Positions 25,927 to 34,169 of a stretch of 64,000 bases of DNA are shown here, one piece after another (the first letter of the stretch is position 1; the number at the start of each line of letters is the position of its first letter). The position numbers and the translations under genes were made by a program. Source of the stretch: Ramlibacter sp. (GTDB lineage Bacteria > Pseudomonadota > Gammaproteobacteria > Burkholderiales > Burkholderiaceae_C); NCBI GenBank assembly GCA_028292245.1, contig JAQGMS010000079.1, positions 39,540 to 103,539 on the forward strand, written 5' to 3'. The notes beneath the pieces were generated by a model. It did not search any database. It had not been told where the DNA came from and worked only from the letters and a program-made list of their open reading frames with translations.

Positions 25927-26574
25927 CTAGGAATGCTCGAGGACGATGCCCTCGATCACGTTGGCCACGTCCTCGCACTTGTCGGTGATGGTTTCCAGCA
26001 GCTCGTAGATGGCCTTGAGCTTGATCACCTCGCGCACATCCGGCTCCTCGCGGAACAACTTGCTCATCGCCGAGCGCATCACGCGATCGGCATCGGACTC
26101 GAGCCGGTCGATCTCCTCGCAGGTCTTCAGGGCGGCCTCGGCCGTGGCCGGGTCGGCCAGCTTGCCGATCATGTAAACCGCTTCCTTCACGCGCTCGCAG
26201 CACTTGACGCTGAGGTCCGTCAGCCGGCTGATCTCCTCGGTCATGTGGCGCACATCGTACAGCGCCATGGTTTCCGCCGAGTCCTGGATCAGGTCGGCGA
26301 CGTCGTCCATGGTGTTGATCAGCTTGTGGATCTGGTCACGGTCGATCGGCGTGATGAAGGTCTTGTGGATGGCGCGGTTAACGTCGTGCGTGACGCGGTC
26401 GGCCGCCCTCTCCGCGTTGTCCACGTCGCGGTTGTACTGCTCGCGCAGGTGCACGTCGTTGTAGTTGGCCACCAGGTGCGAGAACGCTCGCGCCGCCTCG
26501 ACGATCTTGTCGGCGTGCTGGTTGAACATCTCGAAGAAATTGCCTTCGCGCGGCAGCAGCTTGCCAAACAGCAT
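25927..26574 (-). CDS. DUF47 family (PhoU-like) phosphate transport regulator
   Basis: 215 residues, all-helical PhoU-like fold. It starts MLFGKLLPREGNFFEMFNQH, the typical opening of PiT-accessory proteins, and has DRDQIHKLINTMDDVADLIQDSAE, an acidic metal-binding helix. I chose the ATG at 26574 with AGGAG upstream; the track ORF adds 34 spurious residues. Paired with the PiT transporter in one operon. Confidence 0.93.
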   Translation of the reverse strand: MLFGKLLPREGNFFEMFNQHADKIVEAARAFSHLVANYNDVHLREQYNRDVDNAERAADRVTHDVNRAIHKTFITPIDRDQIHKLINTMDDVADLIQDSAETMALYDVRHMTEEISRLTDLSVKCCERVKEAVYMIGKLADPATAEAALKTCEEIDRLESDADRVMRSAMSKLFREEPDVREVIKLKAIYELLETITDKCEDVANVIEGIVLEHS

Positions 26575-26633
26575 TGCTGGCTCCTGGTTGGGGGGATGAT
26601 CGGGTTGCGGCGAGTGTAACTGGGCGACCTTGC

Positions 26634-27002
26634 TCAGGCGTTGCGGAATATGAAATACACGGCCCCCACCATGCACAGCCCCGCCCAGAGGTAATCGAGC
26701 TTGAGCGGCTGGTCCAGGTAGAAGACGGCAAAGGGGACGAACACCCCGAGCGTGATCACTTCCTGGATGATCTTGAGCTGGCCCACCGACAAGCCAGCTT
26801 GCTGGAAGCCGATGCGGTTGGCCGGCACCTGCAACAGGTATTCCGCCAGCGCGATGCCCCAGCTGATGAGCGCGGCGATGTACCAGGGCGCTGTCGCGAG
26901 GTTCTTCAAGTGCCCGTACCAGGCCATGGTCATGAAGACGTTGGAGGCGATCAGCAGCAAGATGGCCTGCAGCGAGAATGGAAGTGTGGAAAGCATGCTC
27001 AT
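26634..27002 (-). CDS. DMT-type small membrane protein (DUF486 family)
   Basis: 122 residues with four predicted membrane helices (LQAILLLIASNVFMTMAWYG, WYIAALISWGIALAEYLL, EVITLGVFVPFAVFYL, LWAGLCMVGAVYFIF). It matches the DUF486 group related to small multidrug/EamA transporters, function unknown. The ATG at 27002 shares its bases with the divergent pseudouridine synthase start; a second ATG two codons in (26996) is possible. Neither has a visible ribosome site. Confidence 0.82.
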   Translation of the reverse strand: MSMLSTLPFSLQAILLLIASNVFMTMAWYGHLKNLATAPWYIAALISWGIALAEYLLQVPANRIGFQQAGLSVGQLKIIQEVITLGVFVPFAVFYLDQPLKLDYLWAGLCMVGAVYFIFRNA

Positions 27003-27696
27003 GGCGAAATTATCGGGCGAGGACGGACTCGGTCCTGACCTGGACCTGATTTACGCGGACGCCCATTTGCTGGTGTTCGACAAGCCCTCCGGCCTCCTGT
27101 GCGTGCCCGGCCGCGGCGCGGACAAGCAGGACTGCCTGGCGCTGCGCGCCCAGGCGCTGTATCCGGATGCGCTGGTGGTGCACCGGGTGGACATGGCTAC
27201 CTCGGGGCTATGGCTGATGGCACGCGGCGGCGACATGCAAAAGCGCTTGAGCCGCGCCTTCGCCGACCGCCAGGTCGGCAAGCGCTACTGTGCCGTTGTC
27301 GCCGGCCGGCTCGAGATGCCGTCACCCTCTGCGGATGCCTGGGCACTCATCGACCTGCCGCTGGCCGCCGACTGGCCGAACCGGCCGCGCCGCGTCGTCG
27401 ACCGCGAGCGCGGCAAACCCAGCCAGACCCGTTGGCGCATTTTTTCCCCTCACCCGCCGGGGGAGGGCGGAGGTAGGGGCTGTACCCGCCTCGAACTCGA
27501 ACCCATCACCGGCCGCTCGCACCAGCTGCGCGTGCATCTCCAGGCGCTGGGCCATCCGATCCTGGGTGATTCGCTCTATGCCCCGCCCGACGTGCAAGCT
27601 CGCGCTCCCAGGCTGCTGCTGCACGCCACGCAATTGCGCCTGGCACATCCCTTCACCGGTGTGCCCGTCGCGTTCGCCAGCCCCGCGCCCTTTTAG
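27001..27696 (+). CDS. RluA-type pseudouridine synthase with in-frame repeat insertion
   Basis: 231 residues. Catalytic Asp lies in HRVDMATSGLWLMA (the HRLDxxTSG motif). The C-terminal signature ITGRSHQLRVHLQALGHPILGD is intact. No S4 domain is present, so it resembles the RluA/TruC branch acting on 23S rRNA or tRNA; the target is unknown. About 13 residues (FSPHPPGEGGGRG) interrupt a beta strand region just before the RSHQLRVH motif and coincide with a palindromic G/C repeat in the DNA. GGAAAG lies seven bases before the ATG. A 5' overlap with the divergent gene is noted separately. Confidence 0.88.
   Translation: MAKLSGEDGLGPDLDLIYADAHLLVFDKPSGLLCVPGRGADKQDCLALRAQALYPDALVVHRVDMATSGLWLMARGGDMQKRLSRAFADRQVGKRYCAVVAGRLEMPSPSADAWALIDLPLAADWPNRPRRVVDRERGKPSQTRWRIFSPHPPGEGGGRGCTRLELEPITGRSHQLRVHLQALGHPILGDSLYAPPDVQARAPRLLLHATQLRLAHPFTGVPVAFASPAPF
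27446..27479. repeat. REP-like imperfect palindrome inserted in the RluA-type gene
   Basis: CCCCTCACCCGCC then GGGGGAGGGCGGAGGTAGGGG. The outer arms CCCCT..CC.CGCC and GGCGGAGG.AGGGG pair imperfectly. Its composition resembles dispersed extragenic palindromes of high-GC proteobacteria. It adds codons in frame (FSPHPPGEGGGRG) at a surface-loop position. Confidence 0.55.
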
Positions 27697-27755
27697 CCGG
27701 CGGAACTTGGCGCGCCGGCACACCTCAGATACTCTGGCCCCTTCAGGAGAACGCC

Positions 27756-28379
27756 ATGGCCCCTCGACTGCTCAATCGCCGCCACGCGGCAGCCGCCCTG
27801 GTTGCGCTGCCCGTCGTCTGGACCGGCATTCGCGCGCAGCCGGCGCCCGCCCGGCGCGCCACGCCCTCCCAGACCGAGGGCCCGTTCTACCCCGTCAGCT
27901 TGCCCAAGGACATGGACTTCGACCTGCTGCGAAACGGAACGCTCGCGTACACCCGCGGCCAGCCGGCCTGGGTAGAAGGATCGGTCACCGACCTGCAGGG
28001 CAAGGCAGTCGCCGGCGCGCAAGTGGAAATCTGGCAGTGCGACGAGGCCGGCCACTATCACCATCCCGGCGACGGCGGCAGGGCCGACCCGAGTTTCCAG
28101 GGGTTCGGGCGCGTCGCCGTCGAGGCCGATGGCAGTTTCCGCTTTCGCACCATCCGGCCGGTCGCCTACAGCGGCCGCACGCCGCACATCCACGTGAAGG
28201 TCAAGCTCGGGCAGCGCGAGTTGCTCACCACGCAGCTGTATGTGGCCGGCGATCCGCACAACGAACGCGACCCGATCTGGCGCAGCCTGGATGCCCAGGC
28301 ACGCGCGGCTGTCACGGTGCCGTTCCAGCCCGGCGCGGACGGACTGAGGGCCAGCTTCCCCATCGTTGTGGGCACCTGA
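27756..28379 (+). CDS. Exported intradiol ring-cleavage dioxygenase family protein
   Basis: 207 residues of the protocatechuate 3,4-/catechol 1,2-dioxygenase fold. Fe(III) ligands are all present: Tyr101 (GHYHHP), Tyr138, His144 and His146 (VAYSGRTPHIHVKV). The N-terminus NRRHAAAALVALPVVWTGIRAQP looks like a Tat or Sec signal, so it acts in the periplasm, unlike the classic cytoplasmic enzymes. TPSQTEGPFYP is the conserved start of the exported subfamily. Substrate unknown. No protocatechuate pathway gene is adjacent. Confidence 0.9.
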   Translation: MAPRLLNRRHAAAALVALPVVWTGIRAQPAPARRATPSQTEGPFYPVSLPKDMDFDLLRNGTLAYTRGQPAWVEGSVTDLQGKAVAGAQVEIWQCDEAGHYHHPGDGGRADPSFQGFGRVAVEADGSFRFRTIRPVAYSGRTPHIHVKVKLGQRELLTTQLYVAGDPHNERDPIWRSLDAQARAAVTVPFQPGADGLRASFPIVVGT

Positions 28380-28404
28380 GCGTTCATCCCGCTAGGATGG
28401 CGGG

Positions 28405-29160
28405 ATGACTCCACACCTCACCATCCTTACCGGCGCGTCGCGCGGCATGGGCCTGGCCATGGCCGAACAATTGATCGACGCCGGCCACGACTTGCTGTGC
28501 ATCTCCCGCAAGCACAACGACGCATTGGGCCTGCGGGCCGCGGCCAAGGGCGTGCGCTGCGAACAGTGGCCGCAGGACTTGAGCCGCGCTGAAGTCGCCG
28601 CTGCGAAGCTGGAAGGCTGGCTGGCAACGAAGAACGCCGCCGCTTTCGAATCGGTGACCTTGATCAACAACGCCGGCCTGCTGCCGCGCGCCGCTCCGTT
28701 GGGCGGGATACCGGCGGGAGAGCTGGCCGACGCCATGCGGGTGGACCTGGAGGCGCCGATGCTGCTTGCCTCCGCGTTCCTGCGCGCCACGCAATCCTGG
28801 ACGGCGCAGCGCCGGATTCTCAATATTTCATCGGGCCTGGGCCGGCGGCCGATGGCGTCGCAGGCCGCGTATTGCGCGGCCAAGGCGGGCATGGACCACT
28901 TCACGCGCTGTGTGGCGCTGGAAGAGGCGGACAAGCCCAACGGCGCCAAGGTGTGCTCGCTCGCGCCCGGCGTGATCGACACCGACATGCAAGTGCACCT
29001 GCGCAGTTCCGATGCGGGGCAATTCCCGGACATCGGCAACTTCATCGGCATGAAGGAAAAGGGGATGCTCGCCTCACCAGCCGAAGCCGCTGCGCGGGTA
29101 CTTGCCGTCCTGGCGCGGCCCGATTTCGGCAGCAACCCGGTGGCCGACGTGCGCGACTGA
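28405..29160 (+). CDS. Short-chain dehydrogenase/reductase
   Basis: 251 residues. Cofactor motif TGASRGMGLAMAE (about 10-22), LINNAGLLPRAAPLG, catalytic Ser in ISSGLGRRP and YCAAK for Tyr-Lys. The pattern CISRKHN after the second strand suggests NADPH use. It resembles the sepiapterin/benzil-reductase-like SDR group. The gene follows the dioxygenase by 25 bases and precedes the sensor kinase by 18, so it could share a transcript with either. Confidence 0.88.
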   Translation: MTPHLTILTGASRGMGLAMAEQLIDAGHDLLCISRKHNDALGLRAAAKGVRCEQWPQDLSRAEVAAAKLEGWLATKNAAAFESVTLINNAGLLPRAAPLGGIPAGELADAMRVDLEAPMLLASAFLRATQSWTAQRRILNISSGLGRRPMASQAAYCAAKAGMDHFTRCVALEEADKPNGAKVCSLAPGVIDTDMQVHLRSSDAGQFPDIGNFIGMKEKGMLASPAEAAARVLAVLARPDFGSNPVADVRD

Positions 29161-29178
29161 CGGCCAACGGGAGCTCGC

Positions 29179-30717
29179 ATGCTCGCCACCGCTATGTCTG
29201 CCACCGAACCTGCGGCGCTTCCGTTCTCGGCCAGGACCGCGCCGCCGCTGCAACTCGCACTGGCCGGCGTCGCCACCGCAGCTGCGACGCTGGCGTGCTG
29301 GTGGCTCGATGGCCGCATGTCGGTGGCCGGCCTCGCCCTGGTCTACCTGGTGGCAGTGGTCGCCACCGCCGCGCTGTTGAACCGAACCGCCGGGGTCGCC
29401 GCTTCGCTGATGTGCGTTTGCGCGCTCAACTACTTTTTCGTCCCGCCGCGCTATTCCTTCGAGGTGGACGGGGCCGAGTACTGGTGGACGCTGGCCGTGC
29501 TCCTGGGTGTTTCTCTGGGGTTGAATACGCTGATCGCCGGCGTTCGCGCCCGCCAGGTCCGCGCCGAGCAGGGCGAGGCACGGGCGGCGCAACTGCACGC
29601 CCTGGGCGAAACCATGGCGCAATGCCGCGGCCATGCTTCGATGGCGCAGCAAGCCGCGCGCTGGTTGACGGCGCAACTCGGCCTGACCTGCGCCGTCTTT
29701 GTCCGCGGCGCGGAAGGAGAACCCCTGGCGGTCTACACGGCCTTGCCGGCGGCGCAATTTCATCCACAGTCGGTGGAATGGGCGATCGAGCACGGGCGCG
29801 CGCTCGGGCGCGGCTGTCCGGACTGGCCCGACCTGCCGCTGTGGTGCGCGCCCTTCAGCCAGCACGGCGCGAGGGGTGCGGTGCAGCTGTTGCTGGGACG
29901 GGACGAGAATCCGGGACGGGAAACTCTCGACCATTGGCAATCGCTGGCCCGCCAAGTCGGCTTGTCGGTGGAGCGGGAGCGCGCCGCCGAAGCGGCAGAG
30001 CAGGCGCAGGACCTGGCGCACTCGGAAGCGACGCGCAATACGCTGCTGGCCTCGCTGTCCCACGATTTGCGCACGCCGCTGGCGGCCATCATCGGCAGCG
30101 CCAGCGCGTTGCGCGCGCAGGGCGACTCCATGAGCGAGGGCCAGCGGGCGCGCCTGCTGGCCAACCTGGAAAACGAGGCGCGCGACATGACCTTGATGGC
30201 CGACAACATCCTGCAGATGGCGCGGCTCTCGCAACCGCGGTGGCGGCTGGCGACGCACTGGGAGTCGGTCGAAGAGCTGCTCGGCAGCGCGGTGGAGCGG
30301 ATGCGCCGGCGCTGGCAAGGCGCGCGCATCCAGTGGCGCGTGCCGGCGGGCCTGCCCCCGGTTCAGGCCGAGGCCGGCCTGATCGCGCAGGTCATTGCCA
30401 ATCTGGTCGACAACGCGCTGCGCCACGCGGGCAGCGAGGCTGAGGTCATCATCCAGGCGGGCCGCAGCCGCGACGGCGTTTTCATCGCCGTGCGCGATCA
30501 CGGTCCGGGACTGCCCGAAGGCGGCGTTGACCAGCTGTTCGACCGCTACCAGCGCGGCAGCGGCGGCGCGCGCGCGGGCGGCACGGGGCTGGGGCTGGCG
30601 ATCTGCAAGACCATCGTGCAAGCGCATGGCGGGCAGATCCGGGCCCGGCGCTGCACTCCCGGAAGCGAGTTCCGGATCGACCTTCCGGTCGCGAACCCGA
30701 AGCAAGCCGATGAGTAG
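29179..30717 (+). CDS. Sensor histidine kinase, short KdpD-like
   Basis: 512 residues. A DUF4118-type block of membrane helices spans about 25-120 (LALVYLVAVVATAALLNRTAG, ALNYFFVPPRYSFEV), followed by a GAF-like region (about 135-260). HisKA has His295 in ASLSHDLRTPLAAI, and the HATPase has NLVDNALRHA and GTGLGLAICK. This is the C-terminal half of KdpD; the N-terminal KdpD and USP domains (about 350-400 residues in E. coli) are absent. GGGAG precedes the ATG. It overlaps the response regulator by eight bases and lies upstream of kup; no kdpABC is in the window. Confidence 0.9.
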   Translation: MLATAMSATEPAALPFSARTAPPLQLALAGVATAAATLACWWLDGRMSVAGLALVYLVAVVATAALLNRTAGVAASLMCVCALNYFFVPPRYSFEVDGAEYWWTLAVLLGVSLGLNTLIAGVRARQVRAEQGEARAAQLHALGETMAQCRGHASMAQQAARWLTAQLGLTCAVFVRGAEGEPLAVYTALPAAQFHPQSVEWAIEHGRALGRGCPDWPDLPLWCAPFSQHGARGAVQLLLGRDENPGRETLDHWQSLARQVGLSVERERAAEAAEQAQDLAHSEATRNTLLASLSHDLRTPLAAIIGSASALRAQGDSMSEGQRARLLANLENEARDMTLMADNILQMARLSQPRWRLATHWESVEELLGSAVERMRRRWQGARIQWRVPAGLPPVQAEAGLIAQVIANLVDNALRHAGSEAEVIIQAGRSRDGVFIAVRDHGPGLPEGGVDQLFDRYQRGSGGARAGGTGLGLAICKTIVQAHGGQIRARRCTPGSEFRIDLPVANPKQADE

Positions 30718-31399
30718 CCCGGTCGTCGTGCTGATCGTCGAGGATGACGCTGCCATCGCCCAGTTCGTCGCGGCCAGCCTCAGCGCCAGCGGCTTGCGGC
30801 CGGTCAGTGCCTCGACCGCGGCCGAGGCCCTGGATGAAGCGCGCAGCCGGCAACCCGCGATGGTGATCGTCGACCTCGGACTGCCCGACCTGGACGGGAT
30901 CGAGCTGATCGCCCGGCTGCGCGCCGGCGCGGCCACGCCCATCCTGGTGCTGTCGGCGCGCACGCAGGAAGCGCAAAAGATCGCGGCACTGGATGCCGGC
31001 GCCGACGATTACCTGACCAAGCCATTCGGTGTCGGCGAATTGCTGGCGCGCGTGCGCGCCATGCTGCGCCGCGCCGCAGGCAGCCCCGAGCCGGCGCCGC
31101 TGGTCGAAGTGGGCGCGCTCGCACTCGACCGCGAGGCCCGGCAATTGCGGCTGGACGGCTCGCCCGTACACCTGAGCCCGCTCGAATACCGCTTGCTGGA
31201 ACGGTTGGCGCGAGTGCAGGGCAAGGTGGTGACACACAGGCAGCTTCTGGCCGACGTCTGGGGCAGCGAGCAGGTCGACCAATTGCACTACCTGCGCATC
31301 TACATGGGCCACCTGCGCGCCAAGATCGAAGCCAATCCGGCGGAGCCGCGCTATCTGCTGACCGAACTTGGCGTGGGCTACCGGCTCGCCGACGAGTAG
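30710..31399 (+). CDS. OmpR/KdpE-family response regulator
   Basis: 229 residues. Receiver domain with phosphoacceptor Asp55 ([12 protein letters not shown]), acidic pair in IVEDDAA and Lys in [12 protein letters not shown]-terminal winged helix with [25 protein letters not shown] and [14 protein letters not shown], close to KdpE in style. Its start overlaps the kinase gene by eight bases, so they form one signalling pair. It is followed after 94 bases by kup, whose upstream region has a KdpE-box-like repeat. Confidence 0.93.
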   Translation: MSSPVVVLIVEDDAAIAQFVAASLSASGLRPVSASTAAEALDEARSRQPAMVIVDLGLPDLDGIELIARLRAGAATPILVLSARTQEAQKIAALDAGADDYLTKPFGVGELLARVRAMLRRAAGSPEPAPLVEVGALALDREARQLRLDGSPVHLSPLEYRLLERLARVQGKVVTHRQLLADVWGSEQVDQLHYLRIYMGHLRAKIEANPAEPRYLLTELGVGYRLADE

Positions 31400-31428
31400 C
31401 TGCATTCCGGCTTGGCCGGGGCCGGGCG

Positions 31429-31445
31429 TTTATGCGGTTTTTACG
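31429..31445 (+). promoter_or_regulatory. KdpE-box-like direct repeat upstream of kup
   Basis: TTTATG, five bases, TTTACG, with 11-base spacing between repeats, 49 bases before the kup start. It resembles the TTTATA-N5-TTTACA core of the E. coli kdp operator as I recall it. An A/T-rich repeat like this stands out in such a G/C-rich region. Confidence 0.5.
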
Positions 31446-31493
31446 CCGCCCGCGCGACAAACGATGCCTCAGCACCACGCAAGAGGTTTCATC

Positions 31494-33389
31494 ATGCAAG
31501 CAGCCTTATCCAGCCAGCCGGTCCCCTGGCACGGCCGTACCGCAGCCCTGACGCTGGCGGCGCTCGGCGTTGTCTATGGCGACATCGGCACCAGTCCCCT
31601 TTACACGATCAAGGAGATCTTCTCCAAGTCCACCGGGGTGCCGCTCAACCCGGAGACCATCATCGGCGCGGTCTCGGTGGTGTTCTGGGCGCTGATGCTG
31701 GTGGTGACGTTGAAGTACGTCGTGCTGATCCTGCGGGCCGACAACCGCGGTGAAGGCGGCATCGCCGCGCTGCTGGCGCTGGCCTCCCAGAGCACCGCCG
31801 GCCGGCCCGTGCTGCGCCGCCGGTTGCTGCTGCTGGGCACCTTCGGCGCCTGCCTGTTCTACGGCGACAGCGTGCTCACGCCGGCCATCTCGGTGCTGAG
31901 CGCCGTCGAGGGCCTTGAAATCGTCACGCCTGCGTTCAAGCCCTGGGTGCTGCCGATCTCGATCGGCGTATTGGTGGGATTGTTCCTTGCGCAGCGGCGC
32001 GGCACAGCGACGGTAGGCCGCTGGTTCGGCCCGATCATCGCCGTGTGGTTCCTGGTGTTGGCCGCCGTCGGTGGCTGGCAGATTGCCCAGGCACCGCAGG
32101 TCATGCAGGCTCTCGATCCGCGCCATGCGTGGTCTTTTCTGGCCGGGCGCGGCTGGGGCGTGTTCGCCGCCGTCGGGGCGGTTGCGCTGGCGATCACCGG
32201 CACCGAGGCGCTCTATGCGGACATGGGCCATTTCGGCAAACGGCCGATCCGCATCGCCTGGACCAGCTTCGTGCTGCCCGCGCTGGCACTGAACTATGCG
32301 GGCCAGGGCGCATTGCTGCTGCGCCAGCCCGCCGCTGTCGAGAATCCCTTCTACCTGATGTTTCCCCCGGCGTTGCTGCTGCCCGCGGTGGCCATTGCCA
32401 CAGTCGCCACGATCATCGCTTCGCAGGCGGTGATCTCCGGCGCCTATTCGCTCACGCAGCAGTCGATCCAGCTCGGCTTGTTGCCGCGCATGCAGATCAT
32501 TCACACCAGCGCCCATGAACGCGGCCAGATCTACGTGCCGGCGGTGAACTGGCTGTTGCTGGTGGCCGTGGTCCTGGCATGCATCGGCTTCGGCAATTCT
32601 TCCGCCATCGCCTCGGCCTACGGCATTGCGGTGACGGCGACCATGCTCATCACGACGGTGCTCACCTACTTCGTGGTCCGCTACGGCTGGGGCTTTCCGG
32701 CCTGGGTCGCCGTCGGCGCCACGGCTTTCTTCATCGCACTGGACGCATTGCTGCTGGCGTCCTGCTCCGTCAAGATCCTGGAGGGTGGCTGGTTCACGCT
32801 CGCCATGGCCGGCGCCGTGCTGGTCGTGATGCTGACCTGGAAACGCGGCCGCGAACTGCTGTCCGCGACCCTGCGCAGCGACCTGCTGCCCCTGAAAGAC
32901 TTCGCGGAGAGCCTGGGACGCCAGCAACTGGTGGCGGTGCCGCGCACGGCGGTGTTCCTTTCGGCCGAACGCGGCGTGGTGCCGCAAGCCCTGCTGCACA
33001 ACATGAAGCACAACCTGGTGCTGCACGAGCGCAATGTGGTCCTGTGCGTGCAGTTCCACGAGGAACCGACAGTGCTCGCCGAGCGCAGGGTCGAGGTGCT
33101 GCCGGTCGCTTCCGGGTTCTGGCAGGTGATCCTGCACTTCGGCTTCATGGACACACCCGACATTCCGGGCGCGCTCGAGCTGTGCGCGCAGCGCGGGCTG
33201 GCGATCGACGCTTTCGCGACGTCGTATTTCCTCAGCCGGGAGACCGTGGTGCCCGCCCCGGCGCGGGCGATGGTCCGCTGGCGGCAGAACCTGTTCGAGG
33301 CGATCTCGCGCAACGCCGGGCGAGCCGTGGATTTCTTCGGCATCCCCCACAACGCCGTGATCGAACTGGGGACGCGCGTGCACCTGTGA
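31494..33389 (+). CDS. kup: Potassium uptake protein Kup
   Basis: 631-residue low-affinity K+/H+ symporter of the KUP/HAK/KT family. The N-terminal signature [21 protein letters not shown] is unmistakable, followed by about 12 membrane helices up to residue 450 and a C-terminal cytoplasmic domain ending [18 protein letters not shown]. Start chosen at ATG 31494 after AAGAGG. It lies directly downstream of a KdpDE-like pair, which suggests those regulate this transporter in place of the KdpFABC pump. Confidence 0.97.
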   Translation: MQAALSSQPVPWHGRTAALTLAALGVVYGDIGTSPLYTIKEIFSKSTGVPLNPETIIGAVSVVFWALMLVVTLKYVVLILRADNRGEGGIAALLALASQSTAGRPVLRRRLLLLGTFGACLFYGDSVLTPAISVLSAVEGLEIVTPAFKPWVLPISIGVLVGLFLAQRRGTATVGRWFGPIIAVWFLVLAAVGGWQIAQAPQVMQALDPRHAWSFLAGRGWGVFAAVGAVALAITGTEALYADMGHFGKRPIRIAWTSFVLPALALNYAGQGALLLRQPAAVENPFYLMFPPALLLPAVAIATVATIIASQAVISGAYSLTQQSIQLGLLPRMQIIHTSAHERGQIYVPAVNWLLLVAVVLACIGFGNSSAIASAYGIAVTATMLITTVLTYFVVRYGWGFPAWVAVGATAFFIALDALLLASCSVKILEGGWFTLAMAGAVLVVMLTWKRGRELLSATLRSDLLPLKDFAESLGRQQLVAVPRTAVFLSAERGVVPQALLHNMKHNLVLHERNVVLCVQFHEEPTVLAERRVEVLPVASGFWQVILHFGFMDTPDIPGALELCAQRGLAIDAFATSYFLSRETVVPAPARAMVRWRQNLFEAISRNAGRAVDFFGIPHNAVIELGTRVHL

Positions 33390-33409
33390 CCGGCGCGGCC
33401 GCTGCCGCG

Positions 33410-34138
33410 CTAGCCGCCCTGGAAGCCGCCCGCGCGATACGTCAGCACCAGCGTGTCGCGATGGCCCTGGCCGGCGACGGGCTGGATCGGCGTGGACTCA
33501 TGGATCACGCGCTCGTCATCGAGCAGCAGAAGGCTCCACGGCTGCGTGAGCGTGAAGCGCTGGCCGGCCGGTCCGGCCGCCTCGAACACACGCGTCTCGC
33601 CGCCTTTGATGCCTTCGCGACCGACCAGGAACACCTCCACCAGGTCGACGCCGTCGCGATGCGCGCCTTCGGGCGTCGGCCGGCCGATGCCGCCCTCAGT
33701 GTCGATGCGGAACTGGTGCGCCTCCACATACCAGGGCTGTTCGCCCTTCAAGCCGGAGCTGATGCGTCCCAGCTCGCGCAGCACATCGCCCCAGGCCCGC
33801 GATTGCACGACGGCCGGCTGCATCGGCTCGAACCAGCGCTGCATGCCGCCGTGCAGCGCGTTGTACTCCACCGGTTGCCAATGCGCGCGATGCGGCGCCT
33901 GCACCACTTGGTCGCCGGTCACCACGAAGCAGGAATGGCGGCGCCGCCGATAGTGGCCGCCGTCCTTCAGGTATTGGTCGGCCGGCAGGTCGTCCCAACT
34001 CGGTTGCAGGGCCTGCAGGTCGTCAAGACGGCAACCGGCAAGTTCGGCGAGCGTCGGCGCGCTGAGCACCGCATAGCCCTGCTGGCGCAGCAGGGGCGGC
34101 AGCTGTTCGGGATAGGTATAGGCCGGCGGCAGGATCAT
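33410..34138 (-). CDS. 2-oxoglutarate/Fe(II) dioxygenase, BsmA/isoleucine-hydroxylase-like
   Basis: 242 residues. It matches the 2OG-Fe dioxygenase family that includes free-amino-acid hydroxylases (isoleucine 4-hydroxylase) and BsmA. The metal triad candidates are His-x-Asp in GAHRDGVDLVEVFL and the distal His in RVIHESTPI, followed by Arg in GHRDTLVLTYR for 2OG. A small polar substrate is likely. It is the last gene of the leftward egtB operon, 31 bases after the flavoprotein. Confidence 0.85.
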   Translation of the reverse strand: MILPPAYTYPEQLPPLLRQQGYAVLSAPTLAELAGCRLDDLQALQPSWDDLPADQYLKDGGHYRRRRHSCFVVTGDQVVQAPHRAHWQPVEYNALHGGMQRWFEPMQPAVVQSRAWGDVLRELGRISSGLKGEQPWYVEAHQFRIDTEGGIGRPTPEGAHRDGVDLVEVFLVGREGIKGGETRVFEAAGPAGQRFTLTQPWSLLLLDDERVIHESTPIQPVAGQGHRDTLVLTYRAGGFQGG

Positions 34139-34169
34139 GCGTCGAGCATATCAAGCCACGCTGATCTTG

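Noticed and set aside
25060-26619. 519-codon plus-strand ORF
   Set aside because: Antisense to the PiT and DUF47 genes; composition is His/Gln/Arg-rich and typical of shadows.
31506-33383. 625-codon minus-strand ORF
   Set aside because: Exact antisense of kup with His/Gln/Arg-rich translation.
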